NCBI GenBank assembly: GCA_030737835.1
Contig: CM060857.1
Span: 16,689,496 to 16,753,495, forward strand
DNA from: Acorus gramineus
Taxonomy: Eukaryota; Streptophyta; Magnoliopsida; Acorales; Acoraceae
Length of the DNA stretch: 64,000 nt
Reading direction: 5' to 3'
Shown here: positions 1 to 13,800 of the stretch, one piece after another
Numbering within the stretch: the first letter of the stretch is position 1
Layout of the letters: the number at the start of each line of letters is the position of its first letter
Position numbers and translations under genes: made by a program
Notes under the pieces: model-generated
Told to the model about the DNA's origin: nothing
Databases searched by the model: none
What the model saw: only the letters and a program-made list of their open reading frames with translations

Positions 1-297
1 ACCTTACAATGTGTTAAAAATATTAAAAATCATATGTAAATAATCTATTCAGAGGGATAAAATCGTTACTTGTAGAGCGTTTTTTATATTTTTAACAAAT
101 TATATGAGATTTTTAGAATACTGCGTTTCCAGTTAGTGAATATTCGTAGAATATTTTTCATCTGTCAATAAAAAAAAATTTAATTTAGAATTTTATTTGG
201 ATTTATACATATTTTCTCGAGGGGCTATGTAGATTTCACAAAACGTGAGGGGGTTACATGGGTTCGGCAGTTTATAGGGGTCCATGGATTTTTTTAA
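1..297. mobile_element. Partial long-TIR MITE (Mutator-like), cut by window edge
   Basis: The sequence resembles the right half of the element at 23366-23901. It shares the 'caatgtgttaaaaat'-like segment, the 'gagggataaaatcg' segment, and an end built of short units ending in 'gggggtta' and 'ggattt'. Its left half lies outside the window, so no target duplication can be checked. It is non-coding. Confidence 0.5.
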
Positions 298-3200
298 ATG
301 GAAGTATGCCATTACATCCTATGTATGATCATGATGCACGTGTTTGTTTTACGATTGTGACATTGGATTGGTGAGAAGCGGAGTTAGTTATAAAAAAACA
401 TGTTTATTTAAAATAAATAAATTATATATAATTGTTACGTTTAGATCAAATATAATAAATTTTGATAATTATGTCTAGCATAGAATTTATTCTCACTTTT
501 TAAGAAAAAAATATTGTTGTAACATGATAAGACAAACACAAAGGATTAAAAATCATCGGAAGACCAATTTATTCGGTTTGTTGGGATCAATTAAATTTTT
601 GGGATAAGTATGAAAAGTGAACCTTGTTTTGAAATGAAAATAAGGTTTGAAAAAAAGAAATAACATTAGTCTCATTTTAGACATTTCCAAGAAAAAACAA
701 ATTCAACCTAAAACTTTATGTCCTTTTGGAAAAAAAAAATTACACTCATTTATGCACTTTTATAGATCGAACATATATATATTTTTTTTGAATTATATAC
801 ATGTTTTCATAAAAAGTAAAACACATACTTAAATGAATTAATTAGTGCATGTATTTTAGTAATTTTTTGTAATAGTATATATTGACACAGCAATGTTCAT
901 GCTCTTTTAAGATTTCATAAATTGTCTTAGATGGTGTGGCCAGGAATAAAGAGTTTGATCCAGTTATAATATATAAGATCAAATTTTAACAAGAAAGATT
1001 TAGTCAACAAACTTTGTATTTATCTAAATTAGTTATTTAAGACTATAAATAGATCTCATGTAATCTCTTTATTAAAATCAATAAAAAAACAAACGGAGAT
1101 GTTAGTCTTTTTGTATATTTGTGTTTCTTTTCTTTATCTCAGCTCATAAAAATTTTTAGTCTAAAAAAATGAAGATGATGTTTTGAAAAACTAAACATTG
1201 ATAATGTGTTTTGATATGAATTTAAAATTTTTTAATTTTTTAAATGCAGAATTTACTCTAACCTGAATTCAAATGGAGCCTTATATTATTTATAGTGGCA
1301 TCTCCAGTAATGTACTAAGAATATCATCACTCTCTTGAATTAATTTATAACAAATTTAAACCCATATTTTGAACACCATTAGGCATTGATTAGATCATAA
1401 ATTATGGTGACAAGATTGTGTGTAAAAATAATAATAATTGAAAAGGCAGAATTAATTTGTCAGTGAATAGTGATGCAGTCCACATTGTCAATTAATGGTG
1501 CCAGATTCAATTAATGTGAGTCAAATTTACATCCAACCGTGGACATCATTGTGTCTCGCGCAAAATAAAATAATGCACAAATACGGCCTCCGGCATGCCA
1601 TCTACTCACATTCAATTAATCATCATGTGAAAACCTAACCATTCAGCATAGAATGGCAGATTTTTTTTTTTTCATTTTTATTATTTATATATATGCAACG
1701 TGGAAGGCTCACTATATATATATATATATATATCCAAAATGATTCCCTTGACATAATCAACACCCTTATGACAATGCCAAAATACAAATACATATATGTA
1801 TCCTTTGTTACTTTTGGAGTGGCAAATGTATTTAAAATAATTTTGTTTAAAACATTATTATAAAATAACGTAATTCTCAACAACCAGTGTGTAACATGAA
1901 ATATTATATTTGTTTTTGACCTTTTCAAAAAAAAAATATGTCAGGCCCTAAGATTAGTGTGGAGTTAGATGGGCGTTAAGCCAACCTATAAAATAGGTCT
2001 CAATGTATACACTAAAAAAATTGGAACGTAAAAAATATTTTTCTATAATACATAAAAAAAATTAAAACATATGTTAAAAAAAATCAACAGAAAATAAAAC
2101 AAAAATTGGAAATCTATAAGGTACTTAAAGAGGAAAACTCATTTAAAAAAAAAACATAAAATCCTTAAATCAAGGGATTTGTTGTTAAAAAAAATCATTA
2201 AATCTTTAAATAGATAAATAAATCCTATAAATAGGAATAAAAAGATATGCATAATATTTTAGAAAAAATAAAATTAAATGATTGAGTTGATGATATATTC
2301 AAATTTCAAATATATATAATTTTTTTTTATATCAAAATGGTTAATACATAAAGCCCTAGGCATTGCCTATGCAAGCAGCTTATACCCAGGGCTGACAGTG
2401 TCGTTGGATCCCATTAGCCGGCCTTTAATTAGATACTGACATGTATACCTTTATATATATATTTAGCATGTGAGATTTTGTGATTTTTTTTTACACATGT
2501 CAATTCATAGTTTGGAATTGATCAAATTGTTGGTGATTCGTCATCGTTTGTAATGGACAAAGGGTCCAATAAACTATTCATGGTTAATATTTTTGAAAAT
2601 CATGGTTAAAAGCAAATGATTTATTTGGTGGGACTTGAGTTGAGTTTCCTTTGAAAATGACAAATATCTAAACTCAATGGACAACTTCAAACCCTAGAGA
2701 AACTGTTTTCATTGAGAGGAAAAAAAGTTGTCCATTCAAAGTTTTGCTTTTTGTTTTTTTATATTGAAGTTGCCTGTTAAAACCCTTTTTTGATTGGTGG
2801 GTTTTCACTGTGGGTGTGAACATCTCTCTTTCAAAATTGACTTTCTAGGAGGGACCAACGAACCACATTCACATCTCTCTCTCTCTCTCTTATGTTGAGT
2901 GACTGGATCTGGCCAGTTTGATCATACCACGTATAAATCCAATTATACAATCAATTGTTAGATATATATTTCACTCTTTTATTGGATCCAATCAGTTATT
3001 GAAGAAAATATGAATTCTTAAGTATCATCAGCATTCAATAAGAGAGTGAAATATATACCCAACAATTGGTTGTGTAGTTCGATTTATATGTTGTTCGATT
3101 AAAAGGGTATCCAGTTCGATATTAACTGAACTGACATCCTGATTAGATCCGGTCTCTCATTCAGTCTATAAGAAAAACAAGCCATCAAAATAGAAAATTG

Positions 3201-5007
3201 TGGACCCTTGGATCTACCTACCAAGTTTGCACCTTTACATCACAAGGGCGGAAAGAGGACGTAAAGAATAGATTCATGGACCCCAAATTTCAATATTTTA
3301 GTGATTTCTTAATGGGAAATAAACATAATTAATGGAACTCCTGTCTTGTTATTATTACTAGGTGGAAGACAAAATTTTATTGTGCCTGTCAGCTGGGAGC
3401 CAGTATTATTTTTTCCTTGGATGCTACCCTAGAACCAATAATTATTGGGCTTCTATCTAGAGAAAGATAGTAATTGTATTGTTTTCCATTGATAGCAATG
3501 GATCGGGTTAGAATTAGTTTGAAATTAAGGGTTGAATCTAAACTGGGCTTTACAATGTGACTTCATATCTACCTCATCTCTTATCAGGTTTTACATCCTA
3601 AAATATTGAGCTTGTAAAAATTTTATAAAATTGCTCAAACATAAATAATTAAACATTTTAGGCCTTACATGAGATTTTTTGTTCTATTTTCTTTGAAAAT
3701 TCGTGTTAGTGTTTCAGATCTGTGCTCACTTGTAAACATAAATTATTTTCTTCCATCAGATGACGTGGGACTCATGGTGCGGGAACTCACCTCATCCTCA
3801 CTCTCTCCTTCACTCAATCCACGACCCTCAGAATTCTTGAGTTTTTTTTCACTATGCCGACCCATCACACTCAATGGGCGAGGCGTTACAGTAACAATGC
3901 TTGTTTGTAATATTTTCTTTTCTATTTAAATGCTTATCATTAAAATATACCATGTTAAAACAGGACTGAGAGTGCTATTTGAACCAATCAAACCACAAAA
4001 CATGCAGACCAACCGGTCTGCTTAGCTTAAAACCCAATTAGCCGGCCAAAACCCTGACTAATTCCACCAACTCATTCAGTATATCAACAGATTTAACTAA
4101 ATATATTTATTTGTTTATTAGTCTAGCCCTCTTATTTATTCAACTATTAAGTATTTTTAACAGCTATCTGAAAACCATCGGATCAGCCTTTTAAAAGGTT
4201 TGTTATGTGAAGGTACATTTATTATTAACATATTTTTTTATAAAGACGTATAACTTAAATGCTAAATTAAAATGGAGTTAAAAACGAGAATATATTTATT
4301 TTTAATTTGTGATAAAACTAGTAATATGCAAAACTATGAGTGAAAATGGGATCTAATGAATGCCGAATGAATCGATCTCATCAGTTCTAATCGATCAGTC
4401 CCAAATGTATAGGATTAACATTAGAAAATGTAACACATGTCAATTATCTTATTAAACATATATGTAATAACAAAAATTGATAGAATTCAATGCTTATTCT
4501 CTCTATGCATGAGTTTAATAGATTCAAAAGCTTTGATATACCCAGCCCCAAAACACTCAAAAATCACCTACGGATACATATGTTATTTGGATGTTATATG
4601 CATTTTAAAAATACAGAAAAAATTAATTAAAGTTCGTATGATTTTAAATAAAGAGTACATGAACAATTTTGAGTTTTTTTAATAATTAAAGTGATTTTTC
4701 GGATTAGTTGTATCATTTTCCATAGATTTAATGATCTGTCCGATTTTTAAAAACTAGATTAAAACAACAAAAAAATAAAAAAAAGTAATTTTTAAGTAAG
4801 TCTTACGTAAGTGTTGTGCAATGCGCATACCTGCCACAACAATTCTCTGCCTATGAAAAAAAACAAAAGAAAAATCTGAATGCAAAAGAAAACAAACAAA
4901 AAAAAAATGATGGAGGGGCCACTTGGACTCATTCATATGATGAGTAACAGTACTTGTCAAAACAAATTGACAGTGGAATGCACTTTACAGGAAAAAAAAA
5001 AAAAAAA
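298..5007. other. Gene-free AT-rich interval
   Basis: I see no coding region here. The open frames are short, use AT-rich low-complexity codons and match no family I know. The interval holds a (TA)n tract near 1713-1732, a (CT)n tract near 2875-2890, a foldback at 2933-3087 listed separately, and a short 7-bp stem hairpin at 4003-4020 (gcagacc/ggtctgc). Confidence 0.6.
2933..3087. repeat. Foldback repeat with 52-nt arms
   Basis: The left arm (2933-2984) and right arm (3036-3087) are imperfect reverse complements. Both carry the core 'atatatttcactct' and 'caattgtt'. The loop is about 51 nt. The form suits a small foldback MITE or a hairpin-RNA locus. I could not define a target duplication. 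Confidence 0.55.
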
Positions 5008-6552
5008 AAGTGAAATTGTTCAAATATCGCTTGGTTAAAGGTCTATTTTTTTTCTATTTTTAAATTTATTTATTTATCTATGAAAATCTGATCTTATTCC
5101 TTTTTCATTTCTAGACCTGTGCCATTTCATTTTTTATATCTAAATCTTCCCATCTGTAAATTAGTATTACATTTATGTAATTGATCTTTACAATTCTGTA
5201 ATCAGTTATTACATTTCTGTAATTTACATGTCTTTAGTTTAGTTCTATGTATGATATTACATAGTTGTTGTGTAAACCATAGTTTTTGTAATTTTTGTTA
5301 TAATTGTTATAAGAATAATAGAAAATATTACATTTCTATTATGTAAATAGTAGATTATGTCATTGGGCATCACGTTAATAGTTTTTGTTGTAGTTGTTAT
5401 GTAAATGCTAATTTTAATAATTGTTAAGTACATAGATCAAGAAGTAATTTTATTAAAATATTATAATTGTTCATAAATTTTCAGTTCAGATTCATGCTAT
5501 TACTAATTTTGTTTATATTACTAAATAAAAATTTATTTAAGTGTTTGATTGTTTATTTTTTATATTGCTTGTTATGTTTTTTATATAGCTTATAAAACCC
5601 GTTTTTCGTTATGAAGTACATTGAATGTCTAGTTCGATAATCTTGTTTTATTTTACCCAAGAGCAAATGAAGATTAAGTAATGCAATGAAAAACAGATAA
5701 AAAGATCCCACCACCGTTGAGATCTCACCTTGAATCCACAAGGAAGAAAGCTCCAAAATACAGGAAATTCGAAATATTATTAATAAAAAAACTGTCAACC
5801 CTAGATTTCAAGTTTGCTATTTATACTAATAACATAAAATTAAAAAATTACTAAAAATAATAAAATTCAAAAACTAATTTTTTTTATTCTATGAGATTCT
5901 AAATGATCATAGGAATTGATAAAAATCAATTCCAATATGTTATGATTAATATATTACAAATCTAAAACTTACTAAAAAATAGTAAAATCTCTAATTTAAA
6001 GACCCAAATAAATGAATTTTTTAAAAATAAGAATTTTGTGTGATTCCGAGATTGTGACCATTGATTTGTAATTTATTTGGACCTCTTCTGGTAGTCTCAT
6101 CTGCATAATATGTCCTACATCAATAAGGGGAGATAACAATTAATCATTAAAATTTGAAAAAAAACGTCAAATGAAACAATTGATGTATCTATTTTAACAA
6201 AACTTTGAGATTGTATCTATAATAATTTTGTGTACACTGAATGCATTTATAGATAATAATATAATAACATTGAGAATATATATATAATCATTTTGTATAT
6301 AAACATTTTTGGGTACTTTAATATTTTTGTAGATAACGATTAAATATCTGTAACTATGTGTATAATTCTGTATGTATCACATTATATTTCTGTCTTTTTA
6401 TAACTCTGTCTATAAGGGATAGTTTGGGTATTATGAAAATTCATGGGCAAAAAAAAAAAAGATCAGATTTCAGGAGTAAATAAAAAATAAAAAAATTCTT
6501 AGGGCAGAAAAAAAAATTTGACACTTAGTCAATGGGTATTTGAACAATTCCC
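5008..6552. mobile_element. Candidate long-TIR DNA element, about 1.5 kb
   Basis: The left end (about 5008-5100) and the reverse complement of the right end (about 6460-6552) share 'aattgttcaaata', a T-rich block and 'atctgatctt' in the same order over about 100 bp. The termini sit in A-rich flanks, so an A-type 9-bp duplication is possible but not provable. The interior is AT-rich with many short 'ctgtaa'/'ttaca' motifs and no transposase. A non-autonomous Mutator-like element is the best guess. Confidence 0.4.
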
Positions 6553-7394
6553 AAAAAAATAAAAAATAAAAAATAAAAATTATTTGGTTATGAATGTTAT
6601 TAATCCCTTCTCTAGCGAGTGGAAGGCCGACCAACCCCATCCATATTTGTAGTGTTGATTGATGTTGCTCTATTGGAGGCCTCACACATCATAACCTCTA
6701 CTTCTTTTGCCAAGTCTACCAAACCTTTCTCTTCAGTGCCTTTCCACCTCATAATTCCCTCTTTTAATTTTTCCAATCTTCATTAGAAAGCATGCATGAA
6801 CATAAATTAATGGTTTTGGTAATTCCCATCCCCCCCCCCCCCCCCCCTTTTAGATTCAATGGACAACCTCACCAAACACCAAGCATCACTGTAAATTATT
6901 ATAAAATTAATGTTCAGGACAGATTAAAAACATGATCAGTTCCTCATTTAGAAGACCCACTCCACCAACAAAGCGATCATTTGGACTTTTGAGTCTATCT
7001 GCTCCGATCCCTTTCATGATCTCATTTTATAACCTATTTGTTTTGGTTTCTTGCAAAAGAATCACACAACTGGTATTATTTTTAATGAAGATATGTTGCT
7101 GTGATACATATAATTGTGAATATTTGCTTAGGTACCAACTCAAAATTGTAGTGTGTGTGTATGTATATATATATATATATCCAAATAGAAGATGCATAAT
7201 GCATGCATGTCTGTAATTAGTTTCATATTTGTTCGGTTTGTTTCAATTATGATCGCATCATTTTCTGTTGGTAAGTCATACATTCATGTTGAAATATTCT
7301 GACCAAAATCAATGATTCTCCAGGCTGATTAATTTGTATTATATTGTATAGGTTGATTGCATACATATAATATGATACACATGGTTATTTTCAA
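6553..7394. other. Gene-free interval with a C18 run
   Basis: No coding region is supported. An uninterrupted run of 18 C lies at 6830-6847 and a short (TA)n tract near 7165-7178. Confidence 0.55.
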
Positions 7395-7837
7395 GGGCCC
7401 GTTTGGATAGAGACATAAGCTATTATGGGGTTTATACCTATTCCAGGAATTGTTGACTTTATCAATGGAATAAGAGATTTTGTGTTTGGTTGTGTTTTCA
7501 GTTATTCTCATTGGAAAACGTAATAATAAAGGTTGGAGTGTTTGGTTGATGAAGAATAAGATGTGAATAAGGTGTAAAAAATTGATTTGACATGTGAGCT
7601 CCATTGATGTATAAGAGGTGATGACAGATGATTTGATGTGATGACATATGATTTGATAGGTGGGTCCCCTTATTCCAGTGGAGGAATAACACAATTCCAT
7701 GGGTGGACTTGAAATACAAATACCAGTTTATTCTCTCCTAATTCTGCATAGTTATACTATTTTATTCCCTCTACCCAAACACTTTTTTTGTCTTATTCCC
7801 CCCTATTCCACCTCTATTACTTTAACCAAACAGCCCC
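7395..7837. mobile_element. MITE with GGGCCCGTTTGG-type termini
   Basis: The left end begins gggcccgtttgg. The right end, read in reverse complement, begins ggggctgtttgg. Further inward both arms carry 'ggaataag' and 'tgtttgg' motifs. The element is about 443 bp and non-coding. Such termini occur in plant hAT and PIF/Harbinger MITEs. The flanks (attttcaa, atatagtt) do not show a clean duplication, so the superfamily stays open. Confidence 0.5.
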
Positions 7838-10800
7838 ATATAGTTTTTTGTAACCAGAATTTTTTGAAAAATTAAGTTGATGTTTGTTGATTAAGTAGGC
7901 AAGAAAGTTGGTGGAAGAAAGGCTCCAAGGCCAAAGCAACCCATGTTTGAATTTTGAATATAAACTAGTGGATGAAGAAATAATAATAATAAAAAAAAGA
8001 AAGGTTATTTGTTGTTGTGCTAACATGACTCGTAGTCTCAACATCCCCACCAACCCTTTCCCCTTCAAAGGTTGGTGAGGAAGACTTCAAAATTTTCCAC
8101 TTAAGGGATCCATTATATTTTTGCATGATTGAATTTTAATTATAATTAATAATGATAATATAATAAAAATGTAATAATAAAGCAATAGTTGCCTACATTG
8201 TTGGTACACGGTTTTTATTAGTTGCCTAATTATGCTCACCATTATATCTTAATCATCATAGGATGGAATATCAATTTGATTGATTATTTTTATTACTTTC
8301 ATGGACAAATGTAAAAATGTATAAGTTGTAGAGAAAGAATAGATAAATTTTTATGCTCTTAAATGATAATTCTACTACTTTTATATTATTTTTGTATTTA
8401 GTATCCGTGTTACATCAAAATCATCTGTCATATATGTGTTTTCATGATCACACATATCTTTTCACAGAGCGGTCCTTTGGTTTAACAAAGATTATTCTAT
8501 CTTTTTAACTTTCTATCATTACTATTGAACATATTTTTGTGTTATAAAATCTAATCATAAATATAAAGTCTCATAGTTAATTAGTATTTTCTATCAATAC
8601 AAAGTCTCATAGTTAATTAGTATTTCATTCTCCCTGCTGCTGGAACACCCAGAAAAATTATGTTTCAAATAATCAATTTCTGTATAATCATTCTTAAATA
8701 TCTCAGACAACATTTTTTTTCACACAATCTATCCAAATTGGATCTTGTAAAATGAAGAATTAATTCCTTTTTTAGATTAGAGTTATGATATTGATACTTA
8801 TATCCCATATCTTGCAGGCCAAACAGAGTTAAACAGAGTTAATTAGTATGTAGTTCAAGGTTTCTGACGCAATGAATTTATGTAATTATTCATCATTAGT
8901 TCAAAATGACTCAGTCTGACTTTTAGACAACAAAAAATGATTTATATATTCTGAACATTTTCTTTCCTCAAAGCCAGCTAAACTTAGAATCCTGTGAATT
9001 GGTTCAACCTCTTAAAATAACCCATTGAAAGTGTCATGTATCAGGTGAACAACTAACAATTTCAATAATCAAAGTATCATCTTGAATTCTTACCACCATT
9101 TGGATATGTTCTCCTTATGTATAGCATTATTAATAGTAATACGTACAGCTACCTAGTCGGTGGATAGCTTACCTCAAATGATATTCAACTTTAGTACAGT
9201 TATGGACTTATGGTAACGCGTAGAATATTTATTCTGGACTTATCTAGAGTTGAACCGGCCAGAATAGAAGAATGCTACATATATAATTTATTTGTTCTTT
9301 CCCCTGTGAAACATAGGCTTTAAATACGAGAAACAGAGAGGTTATTCATAAAAGTATGTACATGTAGCATGTAGGTTCAGAGACCATGTTACCCCCACAT
9401 AAAAAATATAAAAAAATTCAAAGTGGTGGGGCTTAAGTTGTGGGGGCAATGTTACACTCGGATGTACTTTTACTTTAATTACCGTAAATGCCATCTCACC
9501 TAATTAACAGTGTTTATTAAATCAAGTAATGTGGTATATATATAATATTATTTCAGAATATATTTTATTATGAAAAAAAAATATATATTCAATTTATTAA
9601 AAATATATTTTATTTTTTTATAAATAAATGGACGCTGTTACACTCAGATCCATTTCTAATCTCAATTTCAGTCCTATATACGTCGATAGAAAATTAATGA
9701 ATATGCTTTGAAAACATTTTTTAATATTTTCTATAAATACATTCATGCAATTTATTGAAATATATATTTTATTTTTTTATAAAAACATATATCTCATTCA
9801 TTGATGTATATTATTTTTAAAAAAATTTAAAACACACGTAAACTGAAATTGATGATGAAAATGAAATTGAACGCGATAACATTTATCTTGAATATACACT
9901 TAAAAAAACCATTCATGTTACACAAAAGTGACTGAAATGTTAGTCTTCATGTCTGTCTCTTTTGTGACAGACCTGGATCCCATCTCATTCAAAAGGGTAG
10001 TAGGTGGAACCAGACATCTCCTTCAAGTCAGCTATCTAACCGCGTTCGGTGAATTATCTTCTCCAACAACCCACCAGTTTTATAAAACAACACAAATATA
10101 TACCAAGCACAAAACCAACAACGACACAATCTATATATATCCAACCTTCCATTCTTTTATATACAACACATTTAATTTATTAATCTATCAATCCACATCG
10201 TTCATTAATTAATTCATTGAAAAACTTTGGTTTGTGAAGGACAAATAGGACGCGTTTGTCCGACTGTGATCAATATGTATTTTTTTCTTCTTCTTCTTGT
10301 TTCATTTCTTACATGGGCATGGAAGTAGCTTTGATGAATGATCATGGAGATGCCACGTGGATCGAAGGGCCAACCAAAACCAACTTCCAGTCTGGACGAG
10401 AAGAAGCACTTTTATTTTGACTGGCTGTACTTGGAACACGTATTCAACTGTGCTGCATGGATGAGAATACTATGGGATATTATTTCAATGATTTTTTCAA
10501 GATTCACACGTGGCCTATTGTTTTAGTTTTACACCATGGTTAAACATCTAGCTAGGCAAAATGAGGTTCGCCGGCCCCCAACTGACAAAGTGTTCATGTC
10601 GTTTGGTATCTGCAATCTATATATATACATGAAATAATGTCACCGGTGGTGTCTTTTTTGCCATCAGTTTGTCTTTGTCTGCATGTGAGTGATGAAAATC
10701 ACTACAATATAATAAAATTTTACTTGTCCATGAGTGAGTCGGTCATCCTAGTTTCAATCTAAATACATTTAAAAAATGACCAAAAAAACAAAGATGTTTT

Positions 10801-13800
10801 TATTTATAAAAAAATATATTAAAAAAAATTAAAATATATGATATTCATCTAAGGCCCTTTTTAGATTCATGTTTGAACGGATTCGGTTGAATTAAACGAA
10901 GATCCAAATATCTTTTTTCAAACACCGCGTTCAATAAGCTTTCAGCGTTCACCAAATATTATATGTTGCATTTGAGAATGTGTCAAAACAATGTTTTTTC
11001 AAAAGCCAATTAGTTTTTCAAAATCATCTCTCCCTGCCCAACATACTTCTAAATGGTGATTAAAAGAAACTATCAAAGATAATTATAATTTTTTGCTTGT
11101 ACAAAAAAAAAAAGAAGAGAAAATAGAGATAGTTAAATATGGAGGATTATGATAGATACTACCATGTATTTTAAATGTAGAATTAGAGTTTTAATTTTAA
11201 TTTAGAGAGAAGAGCTCTAAAGCTTTCCAGTATATGTTAAAAAAGATCGATAAAAAAAATTGAAATGGATATATGCTATTATGCTAATCGAGTAATCGGT
11301 GTAGTAGTTGAAGCAACTTTAATTTTGTCAATTAATTACCAAAAATAATGCCATGCATCTTGGGTTATAATCATATGTGGGTGGGTATGCATATGTTTTG
11401 AATGGTAAGTCCTCGATCATATATGCATGCGCGCGTTCAGACGACCGGCCATTAACCTCGTGATTCGTGCACGCCAACCCTCTTTAGTTTGATCGTCGTG
11501 ATGATAATCCTATACAGGTCCATGTCAATGTCGTGTCCCCCACTAGTCCAAGCACTCAACAACTATACAATATAATCATTTATATATATAATATATGACA
11601 TATACATGCATTGCCCATTTGCCCAGCTGAACCACTCATGCATGCAGTCGTCATACCAGGTAAGGTGAGGGTCCACCGCTTGTGCACTGGGGAACACAAA
11701 TATATAGACTACGTGGAACAATCCTCTACGTACGTGCATGCACACTGTACAAGCCCCAGTTATGTCTAACAGTGACTGCACTTATATATGAATTAATGAA
11801 GCTTCTGTTCACTGTTGATCAGCAGTCCTGGTTGTGGCTGACAATGTTCACGGTCGGAGTGTGTTTGTATTTCCAATTTAATTAATTTTCATAACATGCT
11901 TTCAGAGTTTATACTCTGACTTGCATTGATGATCAACTATTTTCCATTCATGCATTCAATTTTTATGAACTGAGCTCTGGTTAAATCCACAAATGCCTTC
12001 TACTTCTATAGGTCAATGGATCAAATTTTTTTAGAGCACCTTTTTTTTTTTTTAAAGGAAAGAAAAAAACAATTATTAAATTATTGATAGAAATTTCATT
12101 TATATATTTTATAAACACATGTCGTCCATTGAGAAATGAAAATCTCATCAACACATAATGAAGTTCATGACTTCCATACATACAAATTGATATACCTAAA
12201 TTCCAGTTAGGAAGCTATTATGTTTCATTTTCATTGTTATTTACAAAATTTTGATATTACTACTTAGGGATGATTATGCATCCATCAATGGAAAGTTGTT
12301 GACTTTTGGATGAATATAGGGTAATGTATCCATGCGTTGACTTGTAGCTGCATGTATGTTAATTGTTTATTAAAATCCCGAAGACTTTAATTTAAGGACA
12401 CCCGGATCGGTTAAGAGTGGATGGCTGGATGCGATATTATATGATATGCGGGGGAGAAAAAAACTTGCTTGGTGTCATATTATATTATATATATACATAT
12501 ATCATCAGTTATATATAGATGTATATATAGTACCAATTTTTCTTGTGTATGATGTATAATATATGTATCCTTTGAGGAGACTTATTTGTTGATTAAAAGA
12601 TGATGCAAGTACAAATCTTCTAAAGGAATCAACTTCGATGTATGAGTTAGGTGGAGTTGTTGAACTTTTATAATGCTCGTCCAAGTATTCTATATAGAGT
12701 ATGGATACCCTGTGGTAAAGCCACATAAAAAGCCTATGGCAGCCCATGAGATACTGCCATGTAGACAGTGTAATTATTTTTTTTAAAAAAATAAACTCTT
12801 ACCAGTGAAAATTTATCAAAAACTATATAAACAATCATGTTCACTTTTTTTATACACTTACCATTTACGTGGCATCTACTTACAAAATGAAGATGTATAA
12901 TACATGGACAATTTGATCTTTTACGGGGACTAATTCAGTAATTTGTCTTTATAATGTTTACAAAATTACATGATAATAGAATACTCTGATAATGTTATAT
13001 CAAATTTAGATGAAAATTTAACTTATAAATAATAATTGAATTTTTATGAATTTCAATAACATATATATCTTGCCTCAACTTTCGTGAGTTATTACTACTC
13101 TCGAAAAAAAGAAAAAAAACTCTTGAAATCACGACTTGTGACTGACTGACTGACTGGGCTCAAGGACCTTTGGTTGTGGATGGGGGCCTATATTACTTCA
13201 GCAGGCTTTAGGGCTTACTTTCAGCCCATCTATTGATCTGATAACCAGCAACGTCACGAGTCTCGGTTGTCGGATACCCCTAAAACATGCTTTTAATTTT
13301 CTTTCTTGAATGTATATATTTTTGTCTATTTAGTGAAACATGGATGAAAGAAATTATTGGCTTCCAATCCTGGTTCATATTAATTGGCTCACTTTTATCT
13401 CATGGACTTCAAACTCATGCGCCAAATTGTTAGATCCAACCTAACCGAACCTGACCTATAACCAAGGGACACAGATAATCCTTTCTCTTGGTGTGGGTGC
13501 TCATGCACTCGGTCATTCCTGTAATCTTTACTTCCCCATGTTAAACTCATATATACTAAATTAGAAAATTTATATAAAAACAAATATACATTTAATTCGT
13601 TTTTTAATTTTTTTTATTGTGAATATGTATATTTCATATAACAAAGGATATATATTATACCAAGCGAAAAAAAAGGATATATATTATATATATAGGGTGT
13701 AAAAATGAGGCCCACCAATTATACTTCACGTACAAACGGCCCATGACCTGATTGGTAAGAGCACATGACCCAGATCACTCAACATAAGTAAATCCAACCC

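Noticed and set aside
9928-10526. Two adjacent plus-strand frames with nearby CACGTG sites, considered as a gene
   Set aside because: No motif or family similarity, no plausible splice joining, and the DNA reads like non-coding sequence.
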